Source: Bifidobacterium thermophilum DSM 20210
GTDB taxonomy: Bacteria > Actinomycetota > Actinomycetes > Actinomycetales > Bifidobacteriaceae
Assembly: GCA_000771265.1 (NCBI GenBank)
Contig: JDUB01000008.1
Location: 62,001-126,000, forward strand
Reading direction: 5' to 3'
Length of the DNA: 64,000 nucleotides
Shown here: positions 57,273 through 64,000 of the stretch, piece after piece
How positions within the stretch are numbered: the first letter of the stretch is position 1
Layout of the letters: every line of letters begins with the position of its first letter
The notes under the pieces: generated by a model
The model's input: the letters and a program-made list of their open reading frames with translations, nothing else
What the model was told of the DNA's origin: nothing
Databases searched by the model: none
Program-made: the position numbers and the translations under genes

Positions 57273-57374
57273 TGCCTCTCCTTTACCGTTCTGTGTCGAC
57301 TGTGTTGTGTCAACTGTGTTGTGTCAGAAGGCACGTCATCAGCCAGCAGCAAGCCGCCAGTATTGCAAGCCATA

Positions 57375-58646
57375 TTACACAGCGACATAGTTCGACATCT
57401 GCTGGAGTATCGGGATTGTGGACGCCGCCCACGGGTACACCCATTGAAGCAGGGCGGCGGCCGCGGCGACGGCGAGTAATGCCATCAGCAAGATACGAAT
57501 CGGCAACACGCCCGGCTGAAGCCGAAGAATCGTGCCGTAAATGCTTGCATCCGGCCGCTGTCGACGCCCCTCGCGGATGGCTTTGAGCACCGGCCAACGC
57601 CACACGATGGCGGCTGCGATGAACAGTACGGCGTAGATAATGAGCGCCCACTGTACAACCGGCGTGAGGGAATCGAGCTTCGAAGCCGCTGATGGTGTCG
57701 GCGTGCTGGAGAAGCTGACTGCCCCGGAAGCGTCCGAAGCGAGTTCTGCGGGGACGCCGTCGGAGACTTTCGCCCAGTACGCGAATTCGGCGTAGGCAAT
57801 CCAGCGATGTGTCGGCGTGGAATACCGCGGTGTGCATGTCGTCATGGTGAGCATGCGCTTGGTGGGTGCGCTGCCCGGGTTGTCCGGATTGGCGGCGACC
57901 ACTTGCGTTTCGGTCGGTAGTACGACAAGATGCCTGGTATACCGGTACACGTACCAGTAATCTTGGGTGCGGATGATGATGGCGTCGCCCGTCTGCAGTT
58001 TATCGATGTCTGCCAGCGGCGATCCGTAGCCGGCGCGGTGGCCCGCGAACGCGAAATTGCCGATTGCGCCCGGCATCTGGCTGTTGTCGTAATGCCCCAT
58101 ACCATGCTTGTTGAGCTGTTCGAGACTGGTTCCCTGCACAATGTTGCGCACCCATTGGTTGCCGAACCGCGGAATGTAGACTTCCGCGACGAGCTCGCCC
58201 TCGTTTGCGCTGGCCGGCTGTACTGGAGGGTCGCCCGCCTGTTCTTTGGCGATTGCCGTGCCAGATCCGTTTGTTGCGGGCTGTGTCCACGTGCTGGTGG
58301 TCGATTCGCGGGTTTCGGCCTGAGTGTGTTCTGATTGCACGCCGGTCCACCAGAACAGCCATACGATGTACAGCGCGCAAATAACCGCCGCGGTGATGAG
58401 GAGTTCTGCGATGATACCGATAATTTGCCAGCCGATGCCGAGGCGCTTGGCAGGCTCGGAATGAGCGGTGCGATTGGATTGTGAGGAAGATTCGGATTGC
58501 GCGGCACGCCTGGAGCGTAGAGCCTGCCCGGATTGCGCGGCGTCAGGCACTGATTGTGCGGTGTAATCGGCATCAGCTTGTGCCGGCGCGGCGTTGTGCT
58601 GACGCGGCTGTGCGGATTCGTATGACGGTGATGTCGGGTCGCTCAT
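57375..58646 (-). CDS. Class E sortase
   Basis: 423 residues, long for a sortase. A hydrophilic N-terminus of about 70 residues (Ser/Gln/Ala-rich) precedes a span (about 72-97, IGIIAELLITAAVICALYIVWLFWW). The sortase domain (about 150-280) has AGHRAGYGSPLADIDKL with the catalytic His and LTMTTCTPRYSTPTHRWIAYAE with the catalytic Cys and Arg. Two more spans follow at the C-terminus. Class E enzymes anchor proteins to peptidoglycan in high-GC Gram-positives, generally with LAXTG-type signals. No substrate gene is adjacent. AGGA precedes the ATG. Confidence 0.93.
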   Translation of the reverse strand: MSDPTSPSYESAQPRQHNAAPAQADADYTAQSVPDAAQSGQALRSRRAAQSESSSQSNRTAHSEPAKRLGIGWQIIGIIAELLITAAVICALYIVWLFWWTGVQSEHTQAETRESTTSTWTQPATNGSGTAIAKEQAGDPPVQPASANEGELVAEVYIPRFGNQWVRNIVQGTSLEQLNKHGMGHYDNSQMPGAIGNFAFAGHRAGYGSPLADIDKLQTGDAIIIRTQDYWYVYRYTRHLVVLPTETQVVAANPDNPGSAPTKRMLTMTTCTPRYSTPTHRWIAYAEFAYWAKVSDGVPAELASDASGAVSFSSTPTPSAASKLDSLTPVVQWALIIYAVLFIAAAIVWRWPVLKAIREGRRQRPDASIYGTILRLQPGVLPIRILLMALLAVAAAAALLQWVYPWAASTIPILQQMSNYVAV

Positions 58647-58691
58647 GATTGATTGTCCTAATGGGTGATGGTGGAATTGGGTGTCATGCGG

Positions 58692-59654
58692 TCAGTCCCC
58701 TTGTGTGCTGGCCGAAGATGGGCTTGACGTGGTCGTTCCGGTGGAACCAGAGGCGTCGGTATTACCGGAGTTGCTTGTATTGTTACTTGTTGCGTTGTTG
58801 CTGCTTGCTCCGGCATCGGACGAATCGCCCGATGCGCCTTCGGAACTGCCGGTGCCGGCTCCTTCGGAACCGGAGCTGGAACCGCCGGAATTCTCAGTCT
58901 CGGCATTCCCATTGCCGGTCGCTGTGGCGTATTTCAGTGGCTGCATCGCCAGCGGCGATTCCGGGAATTTCAGCGTATCTTTCGTTTCGACATTCCAGCC
59001 GAGCCCGAAAGCACTCACATATTCTTGATACACCTGCACGGCCTGGGAGTCCGCCAGCGCGTCGATCATGTCCTCGGTCGGCCCGATTGCGGAAATCGTG
59101 TACGGCGGCGAATACTGCTTGCCTTGCAACATCAGGACATTGCCGACGCAAATCACAGCGGAGTTGAACAACACGCGCTGATCCTGAATCATCATCGCCT
59201 CTGCCCCACCGGCCCAGAGCGCGTTGACCACCGCCTCGATATCCTGCTGATGAATCACATAATCGTTGATATTCGAAGCAGAACCCGAGCTGTTCACCAT
59301 CGTTTTCCACAACGGCGAATCGTCAAGCGTGACGGTGACGCCCGGCCCCTGAACGGCAGGAAGGACGGTGCTTGAGCCGGCGTCCTCGCTGTTGGAGGAG
59401 TCGCTGCTGCCCGTGCCAGCGAGTTTGTTCAATGTGTTGATCTGCGAGTTGAGTTTGCTGACTTCACTGCGCAGTTTGTTGGCTTGTTCGACGCGCTGTT
59501 CAACCATCTGCGCCGTATCGGAGGTGACGGTTGCGGTGCGATTCACGCGGATGTTGGTGGCGAGCAGGAACCCGGTGAGGGCGACGACGACGAACACGGC
59601 AATGCCGCCCAGCATGGAGTGTTTGACCCCATGTTTTCCGGTGTGTCTGCTCAT
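58692..59654 (-). CDS. DUF881 family membrane-anchored protein
   Basis: 320 residues. One N-terminal span (about 15-33), then a coiled-coil-like helix (QMVEQRVEQANKLRSEVSKLNSQINTLNKL) and the DUF881 domain (VQGPGVTVTLDD ... INDYVIHQQDIEAVVNALWAGGAEAMMIQDQRV ... ISAIG). The C-terminus is a Ser/Gly/Asn/Thr-rich low-complexity tail of about 80 residues. DUF881 proteins occur next to crgA and sortase genes in actinobacterial division clusters; the function is unknown, probably division or envelope-related. GGAGG precedes the ATG. Confidence 0.9.
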   Translation of the reverse strand: MSRHTGKHGVKHSMLGGIAVFVVVALTGFLLATNIRVNRTATVTSDTAQMVEQRVEQANKLRSEVSKLNSQINTLNKLAGTGSSDSSNSEDAGSSTVLPAVQGPGVTVTLDDSPLWKTMVNSSGSASNINDYVIHQQDIEAVVNALWAGGAEAMMIQDQRVLFNSAVICVGNVLMLQGKQYSPPYTISAIGPTEDMIDALADSQAVQVYQEYVSAFGLGWNVETKDTLKFPESPLAMQPLKYATATGNGNAETENSGGSSSGSEGAGTGSSEGASGDSSDAGASSNNATSNNTSNSGNTDASGSTGTTTSSPSSASTQGD

Positions 59655-59733
59655 TTCGCCTCCGCCGTGTTCGCTGCTTTCGAGTGTAGCCGCTATGATG
59701 ACTTTTTAGCCTATTCGAATGGAGACTATGCAC

Positions 59734-60144
59734 ATGGCTGACGAAGAGCTGCACGAAACCGACGAGCAGTCGGTCGACAACGTGTCGGACGCCACCGCGT
59801 CCAATGATGGAGCGAGCGACGACGATTACGGCATCCCGATGGATGAAGTCGAAGCCGTGCTGAATGCCACCGCCGACAAATCATCGATGACTCCGCAGAT
59901 GCAGCGCATGATGAAGCGTCAGGCTGAGAACACAAAGCGCGTCGAGGAAAGCATCAAGAGCACCAAGTCGAACCCGCGTTGGTTCGTGCCGCTGTTCTGC
60001 GCGCTGATGATTATCGGCTTGGTTTGGGCGGTGGTGTACTACCTGACTGGCAAGTATCCGATTCCCGCCATCGGCATGTGGAATCTCGCTGTCGGCGGCG
60101 CGCTGATCATGATCGGCTTCCTGATGACCATGGGGTGGCACTGA
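59734..60144 (+). CDS. crgA: Cell division protein CrgA
   Basis: 136 residues from ATG 59734 (GGAG nine bases upstream; two other ATGs lie just before it at 59719 and 59728). An acidic N-terminus of about 75 residues precedes the CrgA core: NPRWFVPLFCALMIIGLVWAVVYYL (span 1), the YPIPAIGMWN loop and LAVGGALIMIGFLMTMGWH (span 2). CrgA recruits PBPs and interacts with FtsZ/FtsQ/PbpA in mycobacteria; it regulates septation. Divergent from the DUF881 gene. Confidence 0.95.
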   Translation: MADEELHETDEQSVDNVSDATASNDGASDDDYGIPMDEVEAVLNATADKSSMTPQMQRMMKRQAENTKRVEESIKSTKSNPRWFVPLFCALMIIGLVWAVVYYLTGKYPIPAIGMWNLAVGGALIMIGFLMTMGWH

Positions 60145-60156
60145 CCGCTTATGGTT

Positions 60157-60205
60157 TCTCGGTGGCCGTCGCGTAGCGCGTAACGCACAGCGGTGGCCGC
60201 CGAGA
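60157..60205 (+). terminator. Hairpin after crgA
   Basis: TCTCGGTGGCC (60157-60167) pairs with GGCCGCCGAGA (60195-60205) with one wobble pair and a long loop that itself contains a GCGTAGCGCGTAACGC inner repeat. There is no U-tract. Confidence 0.45.
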
Positions 60206-60339
60206 GACATGCGTAGTCGGCGAACGCCGCAATCCCGCCTCCCGCGCCGGAGTGTGGGCAGACAGGCGGCGTGGTGCAATGGGGCAGTCGGGGGACAATC
60301 GCCAACTCAGAGATTATCTACAACATACGGGCAGATTAT

Positions 60340-61590
60340 CTACGCTTTCACGCACACGAATGCCGTTTTCTTCCCTGACATGGTCGTCAGAAATACGAAA
60401 GTATCTCCCCCATCCGCGATGTGATAACGTTTGCGCACCTGCGCCACGCTCGCGGGATAATTCCGTACCGCGATATTCGCTTGCTTGATGCCGCGCAGCG
60501 TGTGTTTGACCGGTCCATATGCGTTGATGGCGAATGCTCGTCCCGGGAACGCATCAACCTGCTTGTCCGACACAAACAAGTGGCTGTTACTGTCGATTTG
60601 CGTGACGCCGAAACGCTGCGCGAGTAGGTCAAAGCAGCTGGCTTTCATCAGCGATGCGTTCGGCTCGTAGAGGTATGCAGGCTGGTCCGGGGCCGTCGGC
60701 TGGGTGTTGTGTCGCAGCTGTTTGCGTTCCTGGGCCTTTGTGCCGGCTGTGTCTTGGGCGTGGAAGCTGAATACGGTGTCGTCGTCGACGCAGGTGACTA
60801 GCGGGAAGGTGTCGGTTTCGCCGTCTTCAGCGCCGTGTCGGGTGATGACGAGCAGCAGCTCCTTGCACTCGTTGTGCACGGAGACGATGTGGATTTCTGA
60901 TACCGCGGCTGGCGTCGCCGCGTCGTCGAGCGCGCGATTGCAGTCCTGAGCGGCTTGATGCCAATCCAGCATCGGGGAGAGTTTGATGATGATGGGCGCG
61001 ATGCCGGCCAGTTTCGGCAGTATCGCAAGCATGTTGGGTGTGCAATCCGCGATTGCGTAGGTTCGGGAGCCGTGGGCGTCCCGGCGGGCGGGATCCGCCA
61101 TGATGAGCGTGGCTGGGGGCAGTTCGTCTAAGATTGCGGCCGCATCGGCGTTCACGATCCTGGCGTTGCCGATGCCGAGCGCACGCATGTTGTGTTCTGC
61201 GAGCTCACACAGGTGCTGTTGACGTTCGATGTAGACGGCGCGGTCGAATACGCGGGACATGTACGAGAAGTCGACGCCGAATCCGCCGGTGATGTCAATC
61301 AGCGTGGTGGGGTGCGGCGCCCCGGATGAGAGGCGTTGCGCGAGGTCTGTCTTGTATTGTGCGGTGGACTGGGATGAGCATTGTTCCATGGCCAGATGCG
61401 GGGGATAGATGATGTCCTCGCATGCCGCCCATTGTGGGAGTTTGGTGCGCGCGCGTTGCCAGCCTTCGATGCAGTCGAGCGCGACGGCGAGGTCGGTTCC
61501 GTCCTCGGGATGCGCGTGAAGCGCGATATCACGCACCTGCTCTGTGCGGTGGGCGGCGATGAAGCGTCGTGTCTGCTCGTTGATATCCAT
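60340..61590 (-). CDS. THUMP-like class I SAM-dependent methyltransferase
   Basis: 416 residues from ATG 61590 (a longer in-frame start at 61740 reads into a low-complexity, DnaA-box-containing stretch and is rejected). SAM-binding motif LIDITGGFGVDFSYMS, acidic loop VYIERQQHLCELAEHN, and the catalytic-region motif IMADPARRDAHGSR. The C-terminal part (from about 305) matches the THUMP-like domain found in this family (YEPNASLMKASCFDLLAQRFGV ... LHGLF-like region). RNA is the probable substrate, but the site is unknown. The promoter region overlaps the DnaA-box cluster. Confidence 0.85.
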   Translation of the reverse strand: MDINEQTRRFIAAHRTEQVRDIALHAHPEDGTDLAVALDCIEGWQRARTKLPQWAACEDIIYPPHLAMEQCSSQSTAQYKTDLAQRLSSGAPHPTTLIDITGGFGVDFSYMSRVFDRAVYIERQQHLCELAEHNMRALGIGNARIVNADAAAILDELPPATLIMADPARRDAHGSRTYAIADCTPNMLAILPKLAGIAPIIIKLSPMLDWHQAAQDCNRALDDAATPAAVSEIHIVSVHNECKELLLVITRHGAEDGETDTFPLVTCVDDDTVFSFHAQDTAGTKAQERKQLRHNTQPTAPDQPAYLYEPNASLMKASCFDLLAQRFGVTQIDSNSHLFVSDKQVDAFPGRAFAINAYGPVKHTLRGIKQANIAVRNYPASVAQVRKRYHIADGGDTFVFLTTMSGKKTAFVCVKA

Positions 61591-61682
61591 GCCGCCATCA
61601 TACGTGGGTGACACGGCGGATGGTTGTTGTGACGGTGACGGTTGGGGTGGGCTGGTTGGCATTAGTCGGGGAGGGCGGGCGA

Positions 61683-61947
61683 TTATCCACCAAATGTGGA
61701 TAAGTGGACAACTCGGTGGATAATCTGTGGGCAACACCACATCTAGGGGTCTTGGCGTTGGGGGACCACTAGAGAAATCTATCGAATATCGATAGATTTT
61801 GAAATTGTGGATAACTATTTGTGCACATCGTCCACACCTGAAAATCCTTGGAAATGCACAATTTGTGGATATGTATGTGGATAACTTGCACAGTTTTCCA
61901 CGACTTATACCCCACTTATACCCAAGTTATCCACCGTCTTGTCCACA
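61683..61947. promoter_or_regulatory. DnaA-box cluster distant from oriC
   Basis: Three perfect boxes (TGTGGATAA at 61695-61703, 61806-61814 and 61876-61884) and at least five one-mismatch boxes (61683-61691, 61715-61723, 61864-61872, 61927-61935 and 61939-61947) lie within 265 bases. Most point the same way. The local sequence is AT-rich around an 11-bp inverted repeat at 61775-61799. It lies upstream of the THUMP-like methyltransferase gene. Confidence 0.8.
61775..61799. promoter_or_regulatory. Inverted repeat inside the DnaA-box cluster
   Basis: AAATCTATCGA (61775-61785), a 3-base spacer (ATA) and TCGATAGATTT (61789-61799) form a perfect operator-like repeat. A perfect DnaA box begins seven bases downstream at 61806. 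Confidence 0.6.
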
Positions 61948-62088
61948 GATGTGGAAAACTACACCGGTGTAATTCCGTTTTTGTGACTATTGCGCACTGT
62001 TATGTCGCTGCGGCACAAGCCTGAGAATCAGCAATCGACGGATGTGGGATTCCCATATTGGCCCAACTGCCCATATGCAGCACAGCTG

Positions 62089-62255
62089 TCGCACTGCGGC
62101 CTGATGTCGGTCGTATCACCCTGTGAATCGGCGGCAAACCGTCTGTCATGTGACACGGCTATCGCACCGCGGCTTGGTGCCGGTCGCTGAACGCTTCTGG
62201 TTGGTGGTATCTCCGTGGCATGCGACCGCGAAATCGCACTGCGGCGAGATACGGC
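62089..62255. repeat. Array G: 72-73-base spaced TCGCACTGCGGC repeats
   Basis: TCGCACTGCGGC at 62089, TCGCACCGCGGC at 62162 and TCGCACTGCGGC at 62234, spacings 73 and 72; a related TCGCTGCGGC lies at 62005. Preceding segments (CATGTGACACGGCTA, CATGCGACCGCGAAA) resemble those before cores of array E, but the core differs. It sits between the DnaA-box cluster and the 3' end of the rhomboid gene. Confidence 0.65.
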
Positions 62256-62313
62256 AGCTGCCACCCGCTGCCAGCCATCACGCCGGCCGGAACGTCAGCT
62301 GTCCAGCAACCGT

Positions 62314-63045
62314 TTACGCGACCTGCCCAATCGGCGGCACGCACAAGATCAACGCAGCCACAAGCACAACCGTCACAGCCGAGCCATATATCCACATTCG
62401 ACGACTGGCGGATTGCCCTCGCAGCGCAGGCACCCCGTCCACCAGCAGCCACGTCAGCAGACCGCCGACCACGAAACCGCCGACATGCGCCTGCCATGCG
62501 ACATTCGGCATGATCACCGGCAGCGCGAAGTTGATGACCATACACACCAGCATCGATCGAAGATCGGCGCCACTTTTCATAAAGACCACCAGCAGCGCTG
62601 CGAACAGACCGAATATCGCGCCGGATGCCCCGTATGCCGCCATCAGCCAATTCCCGGTCACCCGGCACCACAGGGTGAGTGCGGTGGCGCCGCCCAATCC
62701 GCAGATCAAGTAGAACGCCAGATACTGCCAATGGCCGAACATCCGCTCCAATACCGGCCCTACCGACCACAGCGCCATCATGTTGAACGCGACATGCAGG
62801 AAGGATGGGGAATGCAGAAACATCGAGGTCAGCCAAGTCCACGGATGCTCCACTGCCGCGATGGGCATGAACATCCCCTGCCCCAGCATCGCCGTGAACA
62901 AGCTGGGGGACACGTGCTGAAGCAGGACCTCCAGCAGCCACACGATGACGCAGACCACACAAATCGCCGCGGTGACGACAGGTCCTCCGCCACGCCACTG
63001 AGCTGTCACGGACCGACGATCGAGGGTAAAGCTGCCAATTCGCAT
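62314..63045 (-). CDS. Rhomboid family intramembrane serine protease
   Basis: 243 residues from ATG 63045 (the longer in-frame start at 63126 has no support). Six or seven spans. Hallmarks: the HSPSFLHVAFNMMALWSVGPVLE segment (HxxxN), the nucleophile Ser141 in YGASGAIFG, and the catalytic His187 in AWQAHVGGFVVG. The enzyme cleaves transmembrane substrates in the membrane; substrates are unknown here. It is monocistronic on the minus strand, divergent from the small membrane-protein gene. Confidence 0.94.
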   Translation of the reverse strand: MRIGSFTLDRRSVTAQWRGGGPVVTAAICVVCVIVWLLEVLLQHVSPSLFTAMLGQGMFMPIAAVEHPWTWLTSMFLHSPSFLHVAFNMMALWSVGPVLERMFGHWQYLAFYLICGLGGATALTLWCRVTGNWLMAAYGASGAIFGLFAALLVVFMKSGADLRSMLVCMVINFALPVIMPNVAWQAHVGGFVVGGLLTWLLVDGVPALRGQSASRRMWIYGSAVTVVLVAALILCVPPIGQVA

Positions 63046-63205
63046 GGTCCCACTGTAACGCCCGCCGGCGCACTGTCGGCGGGAATACGCCCCTGGCAGG
63101 TGGGCTCTTGCCGCTCTTCCACTCAATCGTCACAATCGAGGCCGTACTATGGTAGCTAGAGTTGACTTGGATGGGCAGGTCACCTGGTACCTGAAAGGAG
63201 CCGTC

Positions 63206-63430
63206 ATGGAGCAGAAGTCTTCTAACGGTTGGAAGTTCTTTGCGCTGCTTTTCGGAGCGCTGCTCGCCGCTGTAGCGGGTATGTACATCTACAAGCAGCA
63301 GAACCCGGATTACGATCCGTGGGAGGAGCCGTGGGAGAACAGCTCCTCGCCGGTTGATTTGGGCCTGAACAAGGATGACGACGAGGCTGAAGGCGAGGCG
63401 GATGACGCCGCCGAGCCTGAGCAGGCCTGA
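63206..63430 (+). CDS. Small single-span membrane protein
   Basis: 74 residues from ATG 63206, preceded by GAAAGGAG with ideal spacing; an in-frame start at 63149 is less likely. One membrane span (about 9-28, WKFFALLFGALLAAVAGMYIY), then a Trp/Pro/Glu motif (YDPWEEPWENSSSP) and a very acidic tail rich in Asp/Glu/Ala. I do not recognise a named family. Small proteins like this occur beside rhomboid genes in related genomes; no function can be given. Confidence 0.85.
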   Translation: MEQKSSNGWKFFALLFGALLAAVAGMYIYKQQNPDYDPWEEPWENSSSPVDLGLNKDDDEAEGEADDAAEPEQA

Positions 63431-63566
63431 TCGGCTGCCGCCCATTCATTCGGAGCATTCGTCTGGCGCATTCGTCGCCTTCTATATTTTGGCGGATTGA
63501 CGTATCCAACCTCACCGTCACCGTCATCCATCAAGGATTCCGCATGCTTTGAGCGTGCCGCACTGT

Positions 63567-63596
63567 ACAGGGACGTCCCGTTCGGGGCGCCCCTGT
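63567..63596 (+). terminator. Terminator after the small membrane-protein gene
   Basis: A 12-pair stem with one mismatch (ACAGGGACGTCCC against GGGCGCCCCTGT) and a GTTC loop, followed by TTGCGTTATT. Confidence 0.7.
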
Positions 63597-63642
63597 TTGC
63601 GTTATTGAGGACTGAGCATAACCAAAGGTATTGCTTTTGACG

Positions 63643-63820
63643 TTCCATCTGGTTGCGTATGCGGTGTCATACGTAACCAGATGGAAGGCGCAGCGGAACG
63701 ATACAATCGCTTGGCGTCTGCCGGCTTGTGTATGTCCGGGCATACACAACGACGCGTTATCGGCGTATCAGGGCTGCCGGATGCTTGCTTTCCGCGCGCA
63801 GTGCACGTCCCGGCATACGC
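63643..63820 (+). repeat. Array F of the ~73-base hairpin repeat (3 units)
   Basis: Cores begin at 63657, 63730 and 63803, exactly 73 bases apart. In the first unit the inverted repeat extends to 19 pairs with one wobble (63643-63661 with 63668-63686). The second forms TTGTGTATG/CATACACAA. After 63820 I see no further unit or gene to the window end. Confidence 0.85.
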
Positions 63821-64000
63821 GATTGACAACTCCCCGGGCCGCACGGCAAGCTTGATTGTGTCCTTTGAGGCCGGGCAAGGCGTGGGGAAGCAAGTCCGAT
63901 GCCCCAGCACGCTTACGGCCACAACGCCTGCGGGGATGATAAGCAATAACTTTGGTTCCTATATGCCACGGTTTGTTTCCGATGGCTTCGGAAAGTGGGC

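Noticed and set aside
62159..63445. 428-residue minus-strand open frame overlapping the rhomboid gene
   Set aside because: A different frame from the rhomboid protein, which has all catalytic residues; this is a shadow.

Overview
The window is the chromosomal origin region of a Bifidobacterium, or a very close high-GC actinobacterial relative. The evidence is the order rsmG-jag-yidC-yidD-rnpA-rpmH / dnaA-dnaN-recF-dciA-gyrB-gyrA-DUF3566, the actinobacterial fhaA-fhaB-pstP-rodA-pbpA-pknA-pknB cell-division cluster with crgA and a class E sortase, and a bifidobacterial metabolic set (PEP carboxylase, NADP-type glutamate dehydrogenase, AhpC plus a fused TrxB, no cytochromes seen). I cannot name the species from sequence alone. 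Most coding DNA is GC-rich. Two stretches are visibly AT-richer: about 1-1100 (parS region) and about 24,660-26,700 (an AlbA/Schlafen-type regulator, probably acquired).

Layout. 1-1,246: no convincing gene, but three perfect parS centromere sites, two of them at the centre of unusually long perfect palindromes. 1,247-5,019: minus-strand ribosome/membrane-insertion block (rsmG, jag, yidC, yidD, rnpA, rpmH). 5,020-7,893: bipartite oriC, with DnaA boxes on both sides of dnaA. 7,894-17,047: plus-strand replication and topology block (dnaN, recF, dciA, gyrB, gyrA, DUF3566). 17,048-24,659: hydrolase, VanZ-RDD protein, gdhA, mscL, tRNA-Ile/tRNA-Ala, SRAP and YgjP-type metallopeptidase. 24,660-26,555: AlbA-type regulator with twin upstream operators. 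27,073-45,103: CorC-like protein, carbonic anhydrase, ahpC and trxB, ppc, ThrE exporter, dcd, C-S lyase, lipase and an S9 peptidase. 46,141-55,412: PASTA-kinase/cell-wall operon with translational coupling by 4-base overlaps. 56,622-63,430: trpG-like amidotransferase, sortase, DUF881, crgA, THUMP-like methyltransferase, rhomboid and a small membrane protein.

The least explained content lies in the long intergenic stretches. One family of hairpin-centred repeats recurs with an almost invariant 72-73 base period in at least four, perhaps five, separate arrays (about 17.2, 26.75, 32.6, 62.1 and 63.65 kb). A second family with a period of about 158-171 bases occurs at about 45.2 and 55.6 kb. A dense cluster of DnaA boxes sits at about 61.7 kb, far from oriC, and resembles a DnaA-titration or regulatory locus. 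A strongly G-depleted, pyrimidine-rich tract precedes the PASTA-kinase operon.

How the genes work together: the left third initiates replication (DnaA, clamp, RecF, DciA, gyrase) and marks the origin for ParB. The right part couples envelope growth to Ser/Thr phosphorylation (PknA/PknB, PstP, FhaA/FhaB, RodA, PbpA, CrgA). The middle holds peroxide defence (AhpC with TrxB), CO2/bicarbonate supply to anaplerosis (carbonic anhydrase and PEP carboxylase) and nitrogen assimilation (glutamate dehydrogenase). All coordinates, motifs and repeats were read by eye; no database search was run.
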